A program made the translations under genes and the position numbers. A DNA stretch of 64,000 bases from Fusarium oxysporum f. sp. lycopersici 4287 (taxonomy: Eukaryota; Ascomycota; Sordariomycetes; Hypocreales; Nectriaceae), in contig NC_030987.1 of assembly GCF_000149955.1 (NCBI RefSeq), forward strand, positions 466,003-530,002. The letters run 5' to 3'. Shown here in pieces: positions 43,620-53,719 of the stretch; the stretch's first letter is position 1, and each line of letters starts with the position of its first letter. The notes under the pieces were generated by a model. That model had not been told where the DNA came from. It saw only the letters and a list, made by a program, of their open reading frames with translations, and did not search any database.

Positions 43620-44575
43620 TGTGGTGAAGCTGGGAATATCTTGTTTCTAGGCTGTGCTTCTGTTTTCAGAGAAGGCCGAGATTGTCGCGAGGCTCTGCGG
43701 CTGGTGGAGTCTCGTCTCGGTGGTGGGATGCGGAGAACGAAAGACCGGCCGGAGTTTGCAATCCCGGCGGTGGATGCTGGTTTTTTGGCGCCGCTTGGAA
43801 TCGGTAATGAAGAAGAGGGGTTACGCTTGGGGTTGGAGTTGGTAATAAAAAGATGACAGGCGAAGGCCCGATAGAGATATGTTCTTGTATCGTGAGATTT
43901 GAATATGTAATTGAATTGACTTCGCTTCGACGCTTGCGTGATTCGAACTTGAGGCTCATGTCATGATGGACAGTGCGCTCATGCATTAGTACAGTATTCA
44001 CGCACGGTCTGTGTCTGTGTTCACATGGAGCTCGAAATGCAAGGTTTGCAGTCGTCAAAATGTTTGGGAATTCAAATGGCCAGTTTCAATACTCCAAGAC
44101 AAATTCCATGGAGTTGACCAGTTCTCAGGGAGTGAATTACAGTTACTCATTTCCTCGAGTCAATGGTAGCTTCGGCCCTATGGCTGGCCAGATGATTCTT
44201 TTGGCATCCATTTTCAGTGCCTGTTCCAGGGTAGCATTCGGCTTCTAGAAGCTGTCACTTTATGCCTTGCTTTCGTTCCTGGATCTTGTTGCTGAGCTGT
44301 CACAAATCCTTGAAGATGACGTATCGATAGTTTAGTTCTTATAGGACAGCGTTTCTGCACACCATCGTAAGCTGGGATATCCATACGTCTTGATGGAGTG
44401 ACAGCGTTCAAATCCTGCCTGTGTCCCTCCATCTACGCGCTCTCACGTGATGTCGCGCCGAGCTGAGCCGCGATTCGCCCCGCCGTTCAAAGCCTCAATG
44501 CCCCTCATGAAGAACAGAGAGAGGCAGCTTTAAACTCTGACGTCTTCCTCAAACCTTCGAAACAAGATCGACAAA
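43620..44575. other. Intergenic, divergent promoters
   Basis: Upstream regions of the Tim17-like gene and the small protein gene. No gene seen. Confidence 0.5.
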
Positions 44576-45032
44576 ATGGTACTACACAGATCGACTTACT
44601 TCCTAACGCCTTTCGATACTAACAATACCCCAGACTGACGTTGATGACGCAAACATCTCGGTGCGCTTCAAGCACGGCATCCATACCATCTACCTCTTCA
44701 TCGACGCTCTCGCCCCCTTCTCCAGCGCCGCCACTGAACTCCTCAATGTTCTGATCGAACGATACCCCGATGGTCTTACCAAGTCGCTTGGCTCTTCCGA
44801 GAAGACTACCTTCGATACAGACTCGACTCTGGCCTTTGGCGCATTAAAGACGCCGAATGACCCCTCGAGCGGGTGGGTTAAACTCAAGACGGGTGATGGG
44901 GAGAAGACACCGACAGCGTTGGGACTGAAGAACAACAGTCTTCTTGCGTTTGCGGTGCTGGATGAGGAGGGTGATGCGCCAGAGTTTGAGGTTGAGTGGC
45001 CAAAGGAGGATGAGGAGCTGTATGAGGAATGA
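44576..45032 (+). CDS. Small acidic protein, unknown function
   Basis: Exon 1 is only the start codon (44576-44578); a 55-bp intron (GTACTA..CCCCAG, with CTAAC) follows and exon 2 is 44634-45032, giving 133 aa. The split at the ATG was chosen because it supplies a Met to a frame that otherwise opens with TDVDDANISVRF. The protein has a central helix (IYLFIDALAPFSSAATELL) and a very acidic C-terminus ending in DEELYEE. I do not recognise the family, but regular codon use and an exact splice make it a real gene. Confidence 0.72.
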
Positions 45033-45666
45033 TTTAGGGGCGAATCTCCAGATCCACGCGAAGTCGACTACATTTCTGCGACGGCGTACTGTCTCCCCTT
45101 GATGCCGGGCGGAAGATACACCTACGATCGAGGCTGGCGTCGAGAACCGCGCCTGAGGACTACACCACGGAGCTCTCATGGAAGGAACATAGTCGTACGA
45201 CGCCTTACTGGGCCTGCAGAATTACAGAGAAGATGTGAAAAGAAATATTAAAGTAGATACCCAATTGAACGCTTTACATGACGACCAATAAGGATGAGCT
45301 GAGCTTGGGTAAAGATCATCGGGGTAGGTAACATTGCAGGCCAAAGCATCTGGGTCGCATTGATCGAAATATCACGACGCCACAACTAATAAAATCAAGC
45401 ATATTTTTAAAAATAGAGGAACTCGCCATTGTTTCAATTCCGTCTTACATGACTCGCTGAATCAATGATGCGGCGTTCCTCTCCCTGAAAAAGGGGCCCT
45501 TGTCGCATGACTAAGCCATGTAAACTTCATGTGTTGTCAATTCTCCAGGGGTACAGTACCTAAAACCAGGGACCAACACCAACTCTCCTTTCCACGACCA
45601 AACCTTTGCGCCGCTCCCAACAACGTCCCGTTGGCCTTTTTAAAACACCACCGACGTGGCTTGCGC
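45033..45666. other. Intergenic, 0.63 kb
   Basis: No gene seen. The frame of the next gene is open from 45606 but has no ATG before 45681. Confidence 0.45.
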
Positions 45667-45684
45667 ATGAGGTCGACTACATGA
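45667..45684 (+). promoter_or_regulatory. uORF overlapping the next start codon
   Basis: ATG AGG TCG ACT ACA TGA encodes MRST and its stop overlaps the main ATG (ATGA at 45681-45684). If the leader includes it, ribosomes would have to leak past it or restart at the overlapped ATG, so it could damp translation of the phosphoesterase. Confidence 0.4.
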
Positions 45685-47372
45685 AAGTCGTGGCTTTTCT
45701 CCGCCATGGCCTGGGCCTACTGGTGCCGCTCTCGATAGCCTTCACAATCTACCTCTACATCTTCCCCATCGTTCAAGGATGCGCATTCCCCGTCGAGTCG
45801 AGAGATAGTCAGGAGGCTTATGACTTGACCAAGAAGTTCCACTGGCCTTCGAAGCCGACTGCGGACGATCATGCTAAGCTTGCGCCTTTTCGACTCCTTG
45901 CGCTGGGAGATCCTCAGCTAGAAGGTGATACCTCGATTATTACGAACTACCTGGGCACTTTTCCTCATGTGCAGAGTGTTTTCAAGCATGTGACGTTTCA
46001 GACGACGCATTGGTGCTTCCGCGAGCGAGTGCGAAAGATCATACACGATATTGTCGATATAATCATGGAGGATCTTCCCTACTACCTCATGTCGCAGCGC
46101 AAGCGGTTCGATCTATGGGGCAACGACTTTTACCTGGCGCATATCTATCGTCAAGTTAACTGGTGGTCCAACCCTACCCATGTATCAGTACTGGGCGATC
46201 TTGTCGGTAGTCAATGGATCGACGACAAGGAGTTTGAGAAGCGAGGCCGACGATTCTGGAACCGCGTGTTCAAGGGTACCGAGAGATTGTCCGACGAGCT
46301 GGCGCAAACTCCGAGTAACGATGACAACATTTCTGGCGTTTTGGATGGTAGTGATGAAGCTAAGCTTTGGAAGAAGAGAATGCTCAACGTGGCAGGAAAC
46401 CACGATATTGGATACGCTGGAGATCTGACCGAGGAGCGATTGGAGCGCTTTGAACGAGTTTTTGGAAAGGCGAACTATGAGCTGCGGTTCGAGTTGCCCA
46501 TAACAGATCCCGAGACGATAGCTACGATGTACTCTGATTCCAACCCCGAGTCGAAACGAGTCATTCCCGAGCTTCGCATTGTTGCTGTCAACGATATGAA
46601 CCTTGATACACCGGCGAAGTCTCTTCCTTTACAGGATGCGACGTACGGCTTCATCAACAACGTCATCTCGTCCGCAGGGTCCGTTCAATACCAGGGTCAA
46701 TTCACTCTGATCCTCACGCATATCCCAATGTACAAGCCCGCAGGCATCTGCGTTGACGCTCCCTTCTTCGACTTCCATACTGCAGCAGACGGCGGAGGTC
46801 TCAAGGAGCAAAATCAACTCAGCTCTGATGCCAGCCGAGGTTTCTTAGAAGGAATCTGGGGCATGAGCTCAAAGAGAACTGCACCAGGCGGTGGCTACGG
46901 CCGCGCAGGTCTAATGCTCAACGGCCACGATCACGCCGGCTGCGACACGTACCACTACATCAACCAAACAAACGGCACAGATCCCTCCCAGCGTCAATGG
47001 GAAGTAAAAACCTGGTCCGACGCACAAGATCTGAAAATCCCAGGCACCGATGGCATACCGGGCCGACGCGAGATCACAGTCCGCAGCATGATGGGCGACT
47101 TTGGCGGAAACGCCGGTCTGCTGAGTCTCTGGTTCGACCAGGAATCTTGGGAGTGGAAGTATGAGTACGCCACGTGTCCGCTGGGAAGCCAGCACTTCTG
47201 GTGGTTCGTGCACATCTTCGACTTTATCGTGCTGGTATGGATGCAGTCGTACGCTGTGCTCTCTGTGATGGAGACTTATGGTGTTGATGTGGACGGGCCG
47301 TTTTGGAGGGGCGTGTCACGGATGAAGGATTTTGTGCTGCGGCGGAAACAAAGTGTCAGTGATAAGAAGTAA
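45681..47372 (+). CDS. Ted1/Cdc1-type metallophosphoesterase of the secretory pathway
   Basis: Membrane-bound calcineurin-like phosphoesterase; yeast relatives act in the ER on GPI-anchor ethanolamine-phosphate and cargo export. Single exon, 563 aa from the first in-frame ATG. An N-terminal TM segment lies at about 10-30. The five metal-site motifs are in order: GDPQ near 75, GDLV near 170, GNHD near 240, THIP near 350 and GHDH near 412. A C-terminal TM segment (FWWFVHIFDFIVLVW) and a basic cytosolic tail ending in KK-type residues (SDKK) follow, the latter compatible with ER retrieval. Assignment to the Ted1 side rather than Cdc1 is inference. Confidence 0.9.
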   Translation: MKVVAFLRHGLGLLVPLSIAFTIYLYIFPIVQGCAFPVESRDSQEAYDLTKKFHWPSKPTADDHAKLAPFRLLALGDPQLEGDTSIITNYLGTFPHVQSVFKHVTFQTTHWCFRERVRKIIHDIVDIIMEDLPYYLMSQRKRFDLWGNDFYLAHIYRQVNWWSNPTHVSVLGDLVGSQWIDDKEFEKRGRRFWNRVFKGTERLSDELAQTPSNDDNISGVLDGSDEAKLWKKRMLNVAGNHDIGYAGDLTEERLERFERVFGKANYELRFELPITDPETIATMYSDSNPESKRVIPELRIVAVNDMNLDTPAKSLPLQDATYGFINNVISSAGSVQYQGQFTLILTHIPMYKPAGICVDAPFFDFHTAADGGGLKEQNQLSSDASRGFLEGIWGMSSKRTAPGGGYGRAGLMLNGHDHAGCDTYHYINQTNGTDPSQRQWEVKTWSDAQDLKIPGTDGIPGRREITVRSMMGDFGGNAGLLSLWFDQESWEWKYEYATCPLGSQHFWWFVHIFDFIVLVWMQSYAVLSVMETYGVDVDGPFWRGVSRMKDFVLRRKQSVSDKK

Positions 47373-48330
47373 AACTATTTGGATAAAACGATGTTTGGGT
47401 TAGTGATATTTTCTTCATAGAATACAAAGCGTTCTGATTTCGTAATTTGATATGGGCTTCGCCTGGGATTACCGTTCGGTGAATTATGGTGGTCGTAACG
47501 GTGTTGGGCCGAGACATTCTCGCGATGGCAAGCTGAGTTGAGTAGATATTGCGAGGCGCAGGGCTGGAATAGGATTAGGGTTGTTGTATAAGGTGTGATG
47601 ATGGGCGTGGTACTGATGGTAACGGTGTTGGACAGAGATCAGGGCCGCGCGGCGAGGTTGTACACATTGTTTGGTGTTTTGTATTGCCATGGTCAAGTTC
47701 TGGGTCTGAGATTGAGGCAATCATGGCTTGCCTTTACTGATATGAGTGCATGCGGCTCTGCGCCGTTGAGTCAGTCCTGGAGGTGTCATGATGAATGCGC
47801 ATGCCATGTCTCGTGGTATCTTGTGTGTGTCGTCTTTCACACAGTCATTGCTGGTGCCACGCTTCAACAGCCCCCTTCATCATAGACTTTTCCTGATTAC
47901 CAATATGATGATCATCTGTACAAAGATCACGTCACTCAACACAAACACTTATTCACGTCTTTCAGCTGACACGAACCAGATCACAGGCAACGCCATGATG
48001 TAAAAGACTATTGCGCGTGGTCTCCCACGCCGGTAGCATCAACATCGTGGTGATACAGCCGTTGAGGTTGCCCAGCGACCAAGGAACTCTGCCAGATCCG
48101 GCGAAGCACCGCTATCTATCATGGAAGAAGGTCCGTTGCGCAGAATCGTGTGTAGAGTGTGATCAAAAGCAACGGTCGTTTGTGTGAGATCAAGCGATTG
48201 GGAAGGGTGACTACATAAACCCAGGACCAAACCGCTGGGTCGATGTTGAGATTTGCATGATCATATTCACACGAGACCATTCACCGGAAGAAGACCTTTT
48301 ACAAACAGTCATCGAGATACTGCTGGAACC
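47373..48330. other. Intergenic, 0.96 kb
   Basis: No gene seen; scattered short frames only. Confidence 0.5.
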
Positions 48331-48892
48331 ATGTTGTCTCTTCAAGGACTTGGCGTACTGATCTTTCTAGGCGTCGCAGAAGGTGTCCCGCGACCAGATG
48401 AAAGTCATCAAGAAGCACTTCTCAAGCACCATGTCAATATACCAAGGGACAACGCCAATGATGGTGTACCTACCGACATGCTTGGGGCGATGAGTCCTCA
48501 GACAGACTACAGAACAATGCCAGCGGGCACTTACACAGAGACAATCTCAACAGGCCTAGTCAGGATAATCGTCGTCAACGAACCAACACCTACGACAGCC
48601 AATCAAGAAAAATGTCCAGTCGAATGTGATTGCACAAGGATAAAAGATAAGAACAGCGATGAGTAAGTCCATGATACCAATCAGGCTCATTCTGTACATT
48701 GCTGAAACGCTCAGATACGCCCAATGCTTGACCAACGCAGCATGTAGACCATGCAGAGAACCAAGTCTCACAGCTTCATCAACGATGAAACCAAAGGCAA
48801 CATGTCCCGCAGAATGCAACTGCACCAAGATCAAAGATGAGCAAAGCCAAGAGTACATTTCATCCTCACAATCACAAGCTTCACCTTATTAA
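48331..48892 (+). CDS. Small secreted protein with a duplicated cysteine motif
   Basis: Exons 48331-48662 and 48715-48892 (52-bp intron, phase 2) give 169 aa. Residues 1-18 are a signal peptide (LGVLIFLGVAEG). A polar region follows, then CPVECDCTRIKDKNSDEYAQ and, about 45 residues later, CPAECNCTKIKDEQSQEY: an internal duplication with three cysteines each, joined by a CLTNAACRPC stretch. The start at 48331 was preferred to an upstream ATG because it gives the signal peptide. No known family; a candidate effector-like or wall protein by size and composition only. Confidence 0.7.
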
Positions 48893-49170
48893 CGAGTAAT
48901 GTATAGGTACTTCCAATGCATAACGAATGTCAACTGTCAGAGTTGCAGAGTGGGAACCCCACCCAATTGAACAAACACGTGAAAAGGAAGCAAGCGTTAT
49001 CATTGCATGTGGTGGTATTTGGTAGCTGACAAGACTTTCATCTGTCGTATGATAATGGTAGCTAGATAAAAAAGTTTGACAAAAGAAAAAAAAAGAGAAT
49101 GCGTTTCTTTTTCCCCGAGCTTCGAACAAATGCAACGCTAGAATCCGTGAATTAAGCTATGTTATTGGGT
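48893..49170. other. Short convergent intergenic region
   Basis: 3' flanks of the secreted-protein gene and the CYSTM gene. Nothing seen. Confidence 0.4.
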
Positions 49171-49584
49171 TTAACAGCAGCAGTCGAAGCACTCAAGACA
49201 ACACTCGCAGGTCTCGCCGCAGAGCCAGCAGCAGCAGAGTGTAGCGATACTGTAATTCATAATTAGTACTTAATGAGACAAGAGTAGAGGATGAGTGAAG
49301 CTTACCATGTGTATAGACAGCCGTGGCTCTTCTCTTCTTGTGGTGGAGGGGCTGGCTGATACTGCATTTGCTGATGCTATTCATTGTTAGAGAAACTGAT
49401 CATCTTCCACTTGAGCTTCATGAACTTACAGGCTGTGGGGGAGGGTAGCCCTGACCAGGAGGAGGGTACCCATACTGACCCTGCTGAGGAGGGTAGTAGC
49501 TGTCCCAAACATTAGCTTTCCTTTGGTCGTCTTCTTGTGATAGAGACTTGCTTACCCTTGGTTGGGGTCGTATGGAGCAGACAT
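49171..49584 (-). CDS. CYSTM-type cysteine-rich tail-anchored microprotein
   Basis: Four tiny exons on the minus strand, 49584-49556, 49499-49430, 49376-49306 and 49249-49171, join exactly to 82 aa. Introns are 53-56 bp with GTAAG donors. The N-terminal two thirds are Tyr/Pro/Gln/Gly-rich (SAPYDPNQGYYPP, GQYGYPPPGQ). The C-terminus is a cysteine-rich hydrophobic segment (IATLCCCWLCGETCECC) ending in FDCCC. This layout is the CYSTM module, found in small stress-related membrane proteins of fungi and plants. No single exon exceeds 79 bp, so ORF-based searches would miss it. Confidence 0.88.
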
Positions 49585-50894
49585 TATGACAGATGTGGTT
49601 TATGGGATTGTGAATGTGCAAGATGCAGAGTTGGAGACAGGAAGAGCGTCAAGTTATATTATTAGCCCCATGTGTTTTCCATCTGGAGCGGAAAGGGTCA
49701 CAGGGGGCGCAGTTGCAGACGAGACGAGACGCAGATGATCTGTATCCTTCTTGGCTCTTTGCTGTGACCTTGGCGTAATAACGGGTATCCCGCGCACCAA
49801 GGCCGATTTAACCGTACTGCAGTCTTGGCAGACACTCTTCACCATCTGCTCTGACACTTCTACTGATTGACACTCACTGGTTGTTGGTCCTTTCACTGGG
49901 CTTGCACTAATTGCTAGTTAGCGACGGTTATGCCGGCACGTTCCGTTACGAGTCGGCAAATGATATTGGGTTTTGACAGCCTTGTTGGTCTGTTTACTCT
50001 AAAATGTTAAATTGCAGTCTCCCGGACCATCTCAGCTAAGGGTCTTGGTGACTCCACTGCGAATTGACGTTGCAGGGGTTGAGCGCCTTGGCAATTGCGC
50101 GTCCTCTATGGCTGAGCTTCACTCCTGCATAAAGGGTCCATCTTGGCGCAAGAGGTTGGGCTTGAAGATTGTAGACTAGCAAATGCCTGACGGATCACGA
50201 GTCAAGTTTGTTAAAGTGCTATCACGAGATTACGAGCCACAGCTCTTCATAGGGTCTTCGGTATAAGTTGTCCATTGCTACGGAGCTCTCACCGTATTCT
50301 TGATAAAGAGCTGATCCTCAGGCTGTTAGCCTTGCTACATGTCCTGTTCCCGTCTCTTGTCCTGTCTTGTCATGAAACACTCCTTGCCGCTGTATTCCCG
50401 AACCCCGTACGATCAACGCGCGCGCGTACAGTATGTGTAGGTACCGCCACGATTTACGAATACAACAATGGCGAATTGAAGCTGTCCAAAGCCGCGGGGA
50501 CCGATTTCCTCTAACGCGCGTTGTTTAGCCACTGGATATTCGCTTTCGGCTGCGGCCGAGTTATGGAGCTTGTCTCAGCTTTTGGTGTCTTGGACGACAG
50601 AAACTTGCCGTTACGTTGTATCGCTTACCGGTTTGCGCCGCATTCGGTGCCCGACAAATGCAGCCGCCGACGGAATCTGTGCCAATTGATGTATGCAGTT
50701 GGTTCATGCTAACGTTGGGTGCTTCTCAATTGTTGCTATCTTTAGTGATTCGCCTTCTCGCACATGATTAGAAAGGCACCTTGCTGAAGTGCATCTCGGC
50801 GCAACACGCAGCTCTTCCGAGCGCTTTGATTTGCGCCTGGCTTTCTGTTGACTCGACCTGAGCGAAGCGGGCGCATGAAGGACAACCATGCGAC
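49585..50894. other. Intergenic, 1.3 kb
   Basis: Promoter of the CYSTM gene and 3' flank of the kinase-like gene. Short frames only. Confidence 0.5.
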
Positions 50895-51461
50895 TCACGG
50901 ACATGCAGCCAACCGATCGACATGCTCCTTAATCCGCAAAGCAGCTTCTTTCGAACTCAATTTCGTGACATCCAGCACCAACTCGGTCTCATTCCCGAAA
51001 CGATAGATTGTCTCGTTCTCCAAAATCGGCCTCAATATCGTCTCGTCTGTGAGCTTCGCGTCTACGTTTTGATTCCGCGACGGGTTGATCGCCCTCCTTA
51101 TGTTCTCCTCAATCTCGCATTCCAGCACGATCGATATAAATGAAACGCCTCTCTTTCTTGCCGCAGCCTCGTAATCCTTCGCGCCCATTTCTCCCGCTGC
51201 GCTTGCCTCTCGCGCATCCGTAAAGATCCACGTTTTAGCCTTGGTATATTCCGACGTCGCGATTTCGTTCAGGACGTATCGCCGTAGACCCGTTCGCATC
51301 TCATGGTAGCCTGGAGATGAGCGCTCAACGAGGGCGTCGATGGGATCGATGAGGAGGTGATTGTGGTAGACTTTGGAGTTGGGGAGTAATTGCTGGAGCT
51401 CCTTCGCGATCGTGAGCTTCCCGATGCCGGGGTAGCCGTTGATGTAGATGTAGCGAGGCAT
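50895..51461 (-). CDS. P-loop NTPase, small-molecule kinase-like
   Basis: Single exon, 188 aa. The Walker A loop GYPGIGKLT at 9-17 opens the protein as in nucleotide and shikimate kinases (AAA_17/AAA_33-like P-loop proteins). HNHLLIDP near 33-40 and TWIFTDAREAS near 77-87 fit the following strands. No further domain and no signal peptide; likely cytosolic. The phosphate acceptor cannot be told. Start is the only ATG before the P-loop. Confidence 0.8.
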   Translation of the reverse strand: MPRYIYINGYPGIGKLTIAKELQQLLPNSKVYHNHLLIDPIDALVERSSPGYHEMRTGLRRYVLNEIATSEYTKAKTWIFTDAREASAAGEMGAKDYEAAARKRGVSFISIVLECEIEENIRRAINPSRNQNVDAKLTDETILRPILENETIYRFGNETELVLDVTKLSSKEAALRIKEHVDRLAACP

Positions 51462-51680
51462 ATTTCAGCAGGGCGGGCGTGATGTCTGACAGGAGGTCTG
51501 CGAATGCGATTTTCGTACTGGCTTTTCGCTTGAAGGGTTTGTTGATCGTTGAGAAGTTGCGGACGTTGGTATTTGTAGTCCGACGAAAGGTGAGTGAGTC
51601 ACTGTTATGCTTTCAACAACCACCGAGCCCTCCCAGTGTGGCTACTCACGAGAAGCTTAACTTGACAACCAAAACTTTGA

Positions 51681-53438
51681 TCATGCAACCAATCTTCGTA
51701 AATCCTGCTCAAGAGGATCAAGAACTCCAGAAATCACATCCCCTTGAAAACAGCATGAGTTCCCAGACGTACCGATTTGCATATCCGATCGTAGACATCG
51801 CTCAACCGCATTGTAATATCCAGAGCCACCAATCATCATGACTCTCCCCAAAAGCTTATTGGCAGCTTCGTAGTCAAGGATATGTCTCGGTAAGCCAGGC
51901 TCTAATGTTTGAGTCTGGGGTGAATCCAAAGTTGCTATTGACTGTCCAAGTATGAGCTCGATGAGTAGGATTCCGAGATAAAGCATGAACGGGTTGGTCG
52001 GTGATACTGATGCGTTGACTCTGGGATATTCTGGGAAGTGTCTGAGGACAAAAACATGCTGAAATTGATGAACACCACCCTTTTGGGCAATGAAGATATC
52101 TTCACTTCTTGGAATGTCCGCAACCCAAGGGGTACCCTGCATCTGCAAAACACCACAGGCAATCATCCAAGCCAGGCGTAGCTTATCACCGTAGAGCAGC
52201 GCTGGATCTTGAAGGACTTGTTTTAGTGGTACTAGAGACCATTCATCACAACTGCCCAGACATTCAAGTGTATAAACATCATACTTCTTAGTTTCTGTCA
52301 TGTAGCAGTGCTGAATATGTCCACATCTCTCACCCTGCTTTCTCTTCCCCATCGTTTGCATTGCTTCACAAAGATTGCTGATGTGTTTGGAACAAACAGG
52401 CTCTGATATTGTCCTGAGAGTATTGAGTGTAAGGTTTGATAAGGCTGATTCGATGATAACTGTTTGCGATTGCTGGCTGTTTGTCGAAGAGGTAGATGAG
52501 GGGACAGCAAACCCAACTGTCTTCCTCGAAGTAGTTGTACTTTGTGCTTTGAAAGAAACCGTCGATGTCTTCGAGTCCTCTTTGCTCTTCAGAAGAATTT
52601 CATTCCATTGTTTTGAAGTATTGGCTTGCGATGCCGTCAGGTACGAAACGGCAAGACGGAACTGCAACTCCTTGATGATGTCCTCATCGTCATCCCCAGG
52701 AATAACAGTTCGTGACGGCGGCGTAAGTCTGAGGCCAACTTCATGTAAACCAGAGCATTTGCAAGTCATTGTTGATCGCAATGCATGATAAATACCGCTC
52801 AGCATCCCATTGACTAGTTTGTTGAGTCTTCCTTGTGATCGTGACTTTCTATGTGGCTCTAGATCTGTGTTCAGAACGGCTAGCCTTTGAAGAGCAGAGA
52901 CGCCGTCGCGTATTCTCGTAAGGGCTTCCTCATGGTTGGACTTCTGAAGGATAAATGTCGCCCGCTTGAACTGCTTCTTTATCGAAGAGCTTTCAGTCCA
53001 TTCGGTCTGTTCCGAGTTAGCTTAGGTATAATGCTGATCGCAACCACCTACCTTTCCGTCTATACCAACATTGAGCTTCTCCATCATCTCCTCGATAGCT
53101 TCCCTCATGTCCTGCACGCGATCATCGAATACCTGCAATGATGACCAGAGCCTCAAGCGCAACTTATTGAAGATCTCTTCTTCTCTCCAAAGATCTCCGA
53201 ATGGATCTCGAATCATTTCCTCGATGCGCGTTTGTGGTGCAATTCCTGTTAAAAGCTTCTCGCATATGTTTTGAAGATTGGCGTGTTCATTCTTGAGATT
53301 CAAGATGAGGCTCTTGAGGATTCGTTTGTAGGATCGGAAATTCTGCAGGGTGCCGAGACCGTTCATGTAGCATTGTAGTGCAGATACCACGAGAGGTATG
53401 CTACCGAGCACGATACCGGCGACCTCGAAGCCTGACAT
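51681..53438 (-). CDS. DUF7580-type fungal protein
   Basis: Exons 53438-53052 and 53006-51681 (45-bp intron) give 570 aa. The N-terminus MSGFEVAGIVLGSIPLVVSAL is the typical hydrophobic start of a large family of fungal proteins, followed by a helical region. A Ser/Thr-rich linker (about 270-300) leads to a C-terminal domain with GDKLRLAWMIACGVLQMQGTPW and FVLRHFPEYP, wording known from DUF7580 and degenerate kinase-like C-lobes. Proteins of this kind occur in variable numbers near HET and NLR genes; a role in allorecognition is inference. A C2H2 gene starts 281 bp away on the other strand. Confidence 0.82.
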
Positions 53439-53719
53439 TGAAACGAAATCAAGACGTTGACGGAGGGACGAGAGCGTGAGGGAAGGATTTTTGAGGCTCT
53501 GAGCCTGGTCTTATTCAGCTGCGCTGATTGAGGGTTGAAAAGAAGAGGGGTTGCGGCTGACGTGCAGCTGGATGTTGATCTGACCAACAGCATCTGCAGC
53601 ACCTTACCATGGGTCACCAGAGGGCATGTGTCACCCTAACCTTCCTTCCATGTTTCTTGAGTCGATGAATCTCGGGATAACAAGCAGCTCCCTGTCTTCA
53701 TTGCATTCCTCACACAACC

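Noticed and set aside
43920..43970. B-box-like GTTCGAATC on the minus strand
   Set aside because: No A box at the right distance and no cloverleaf pairing.
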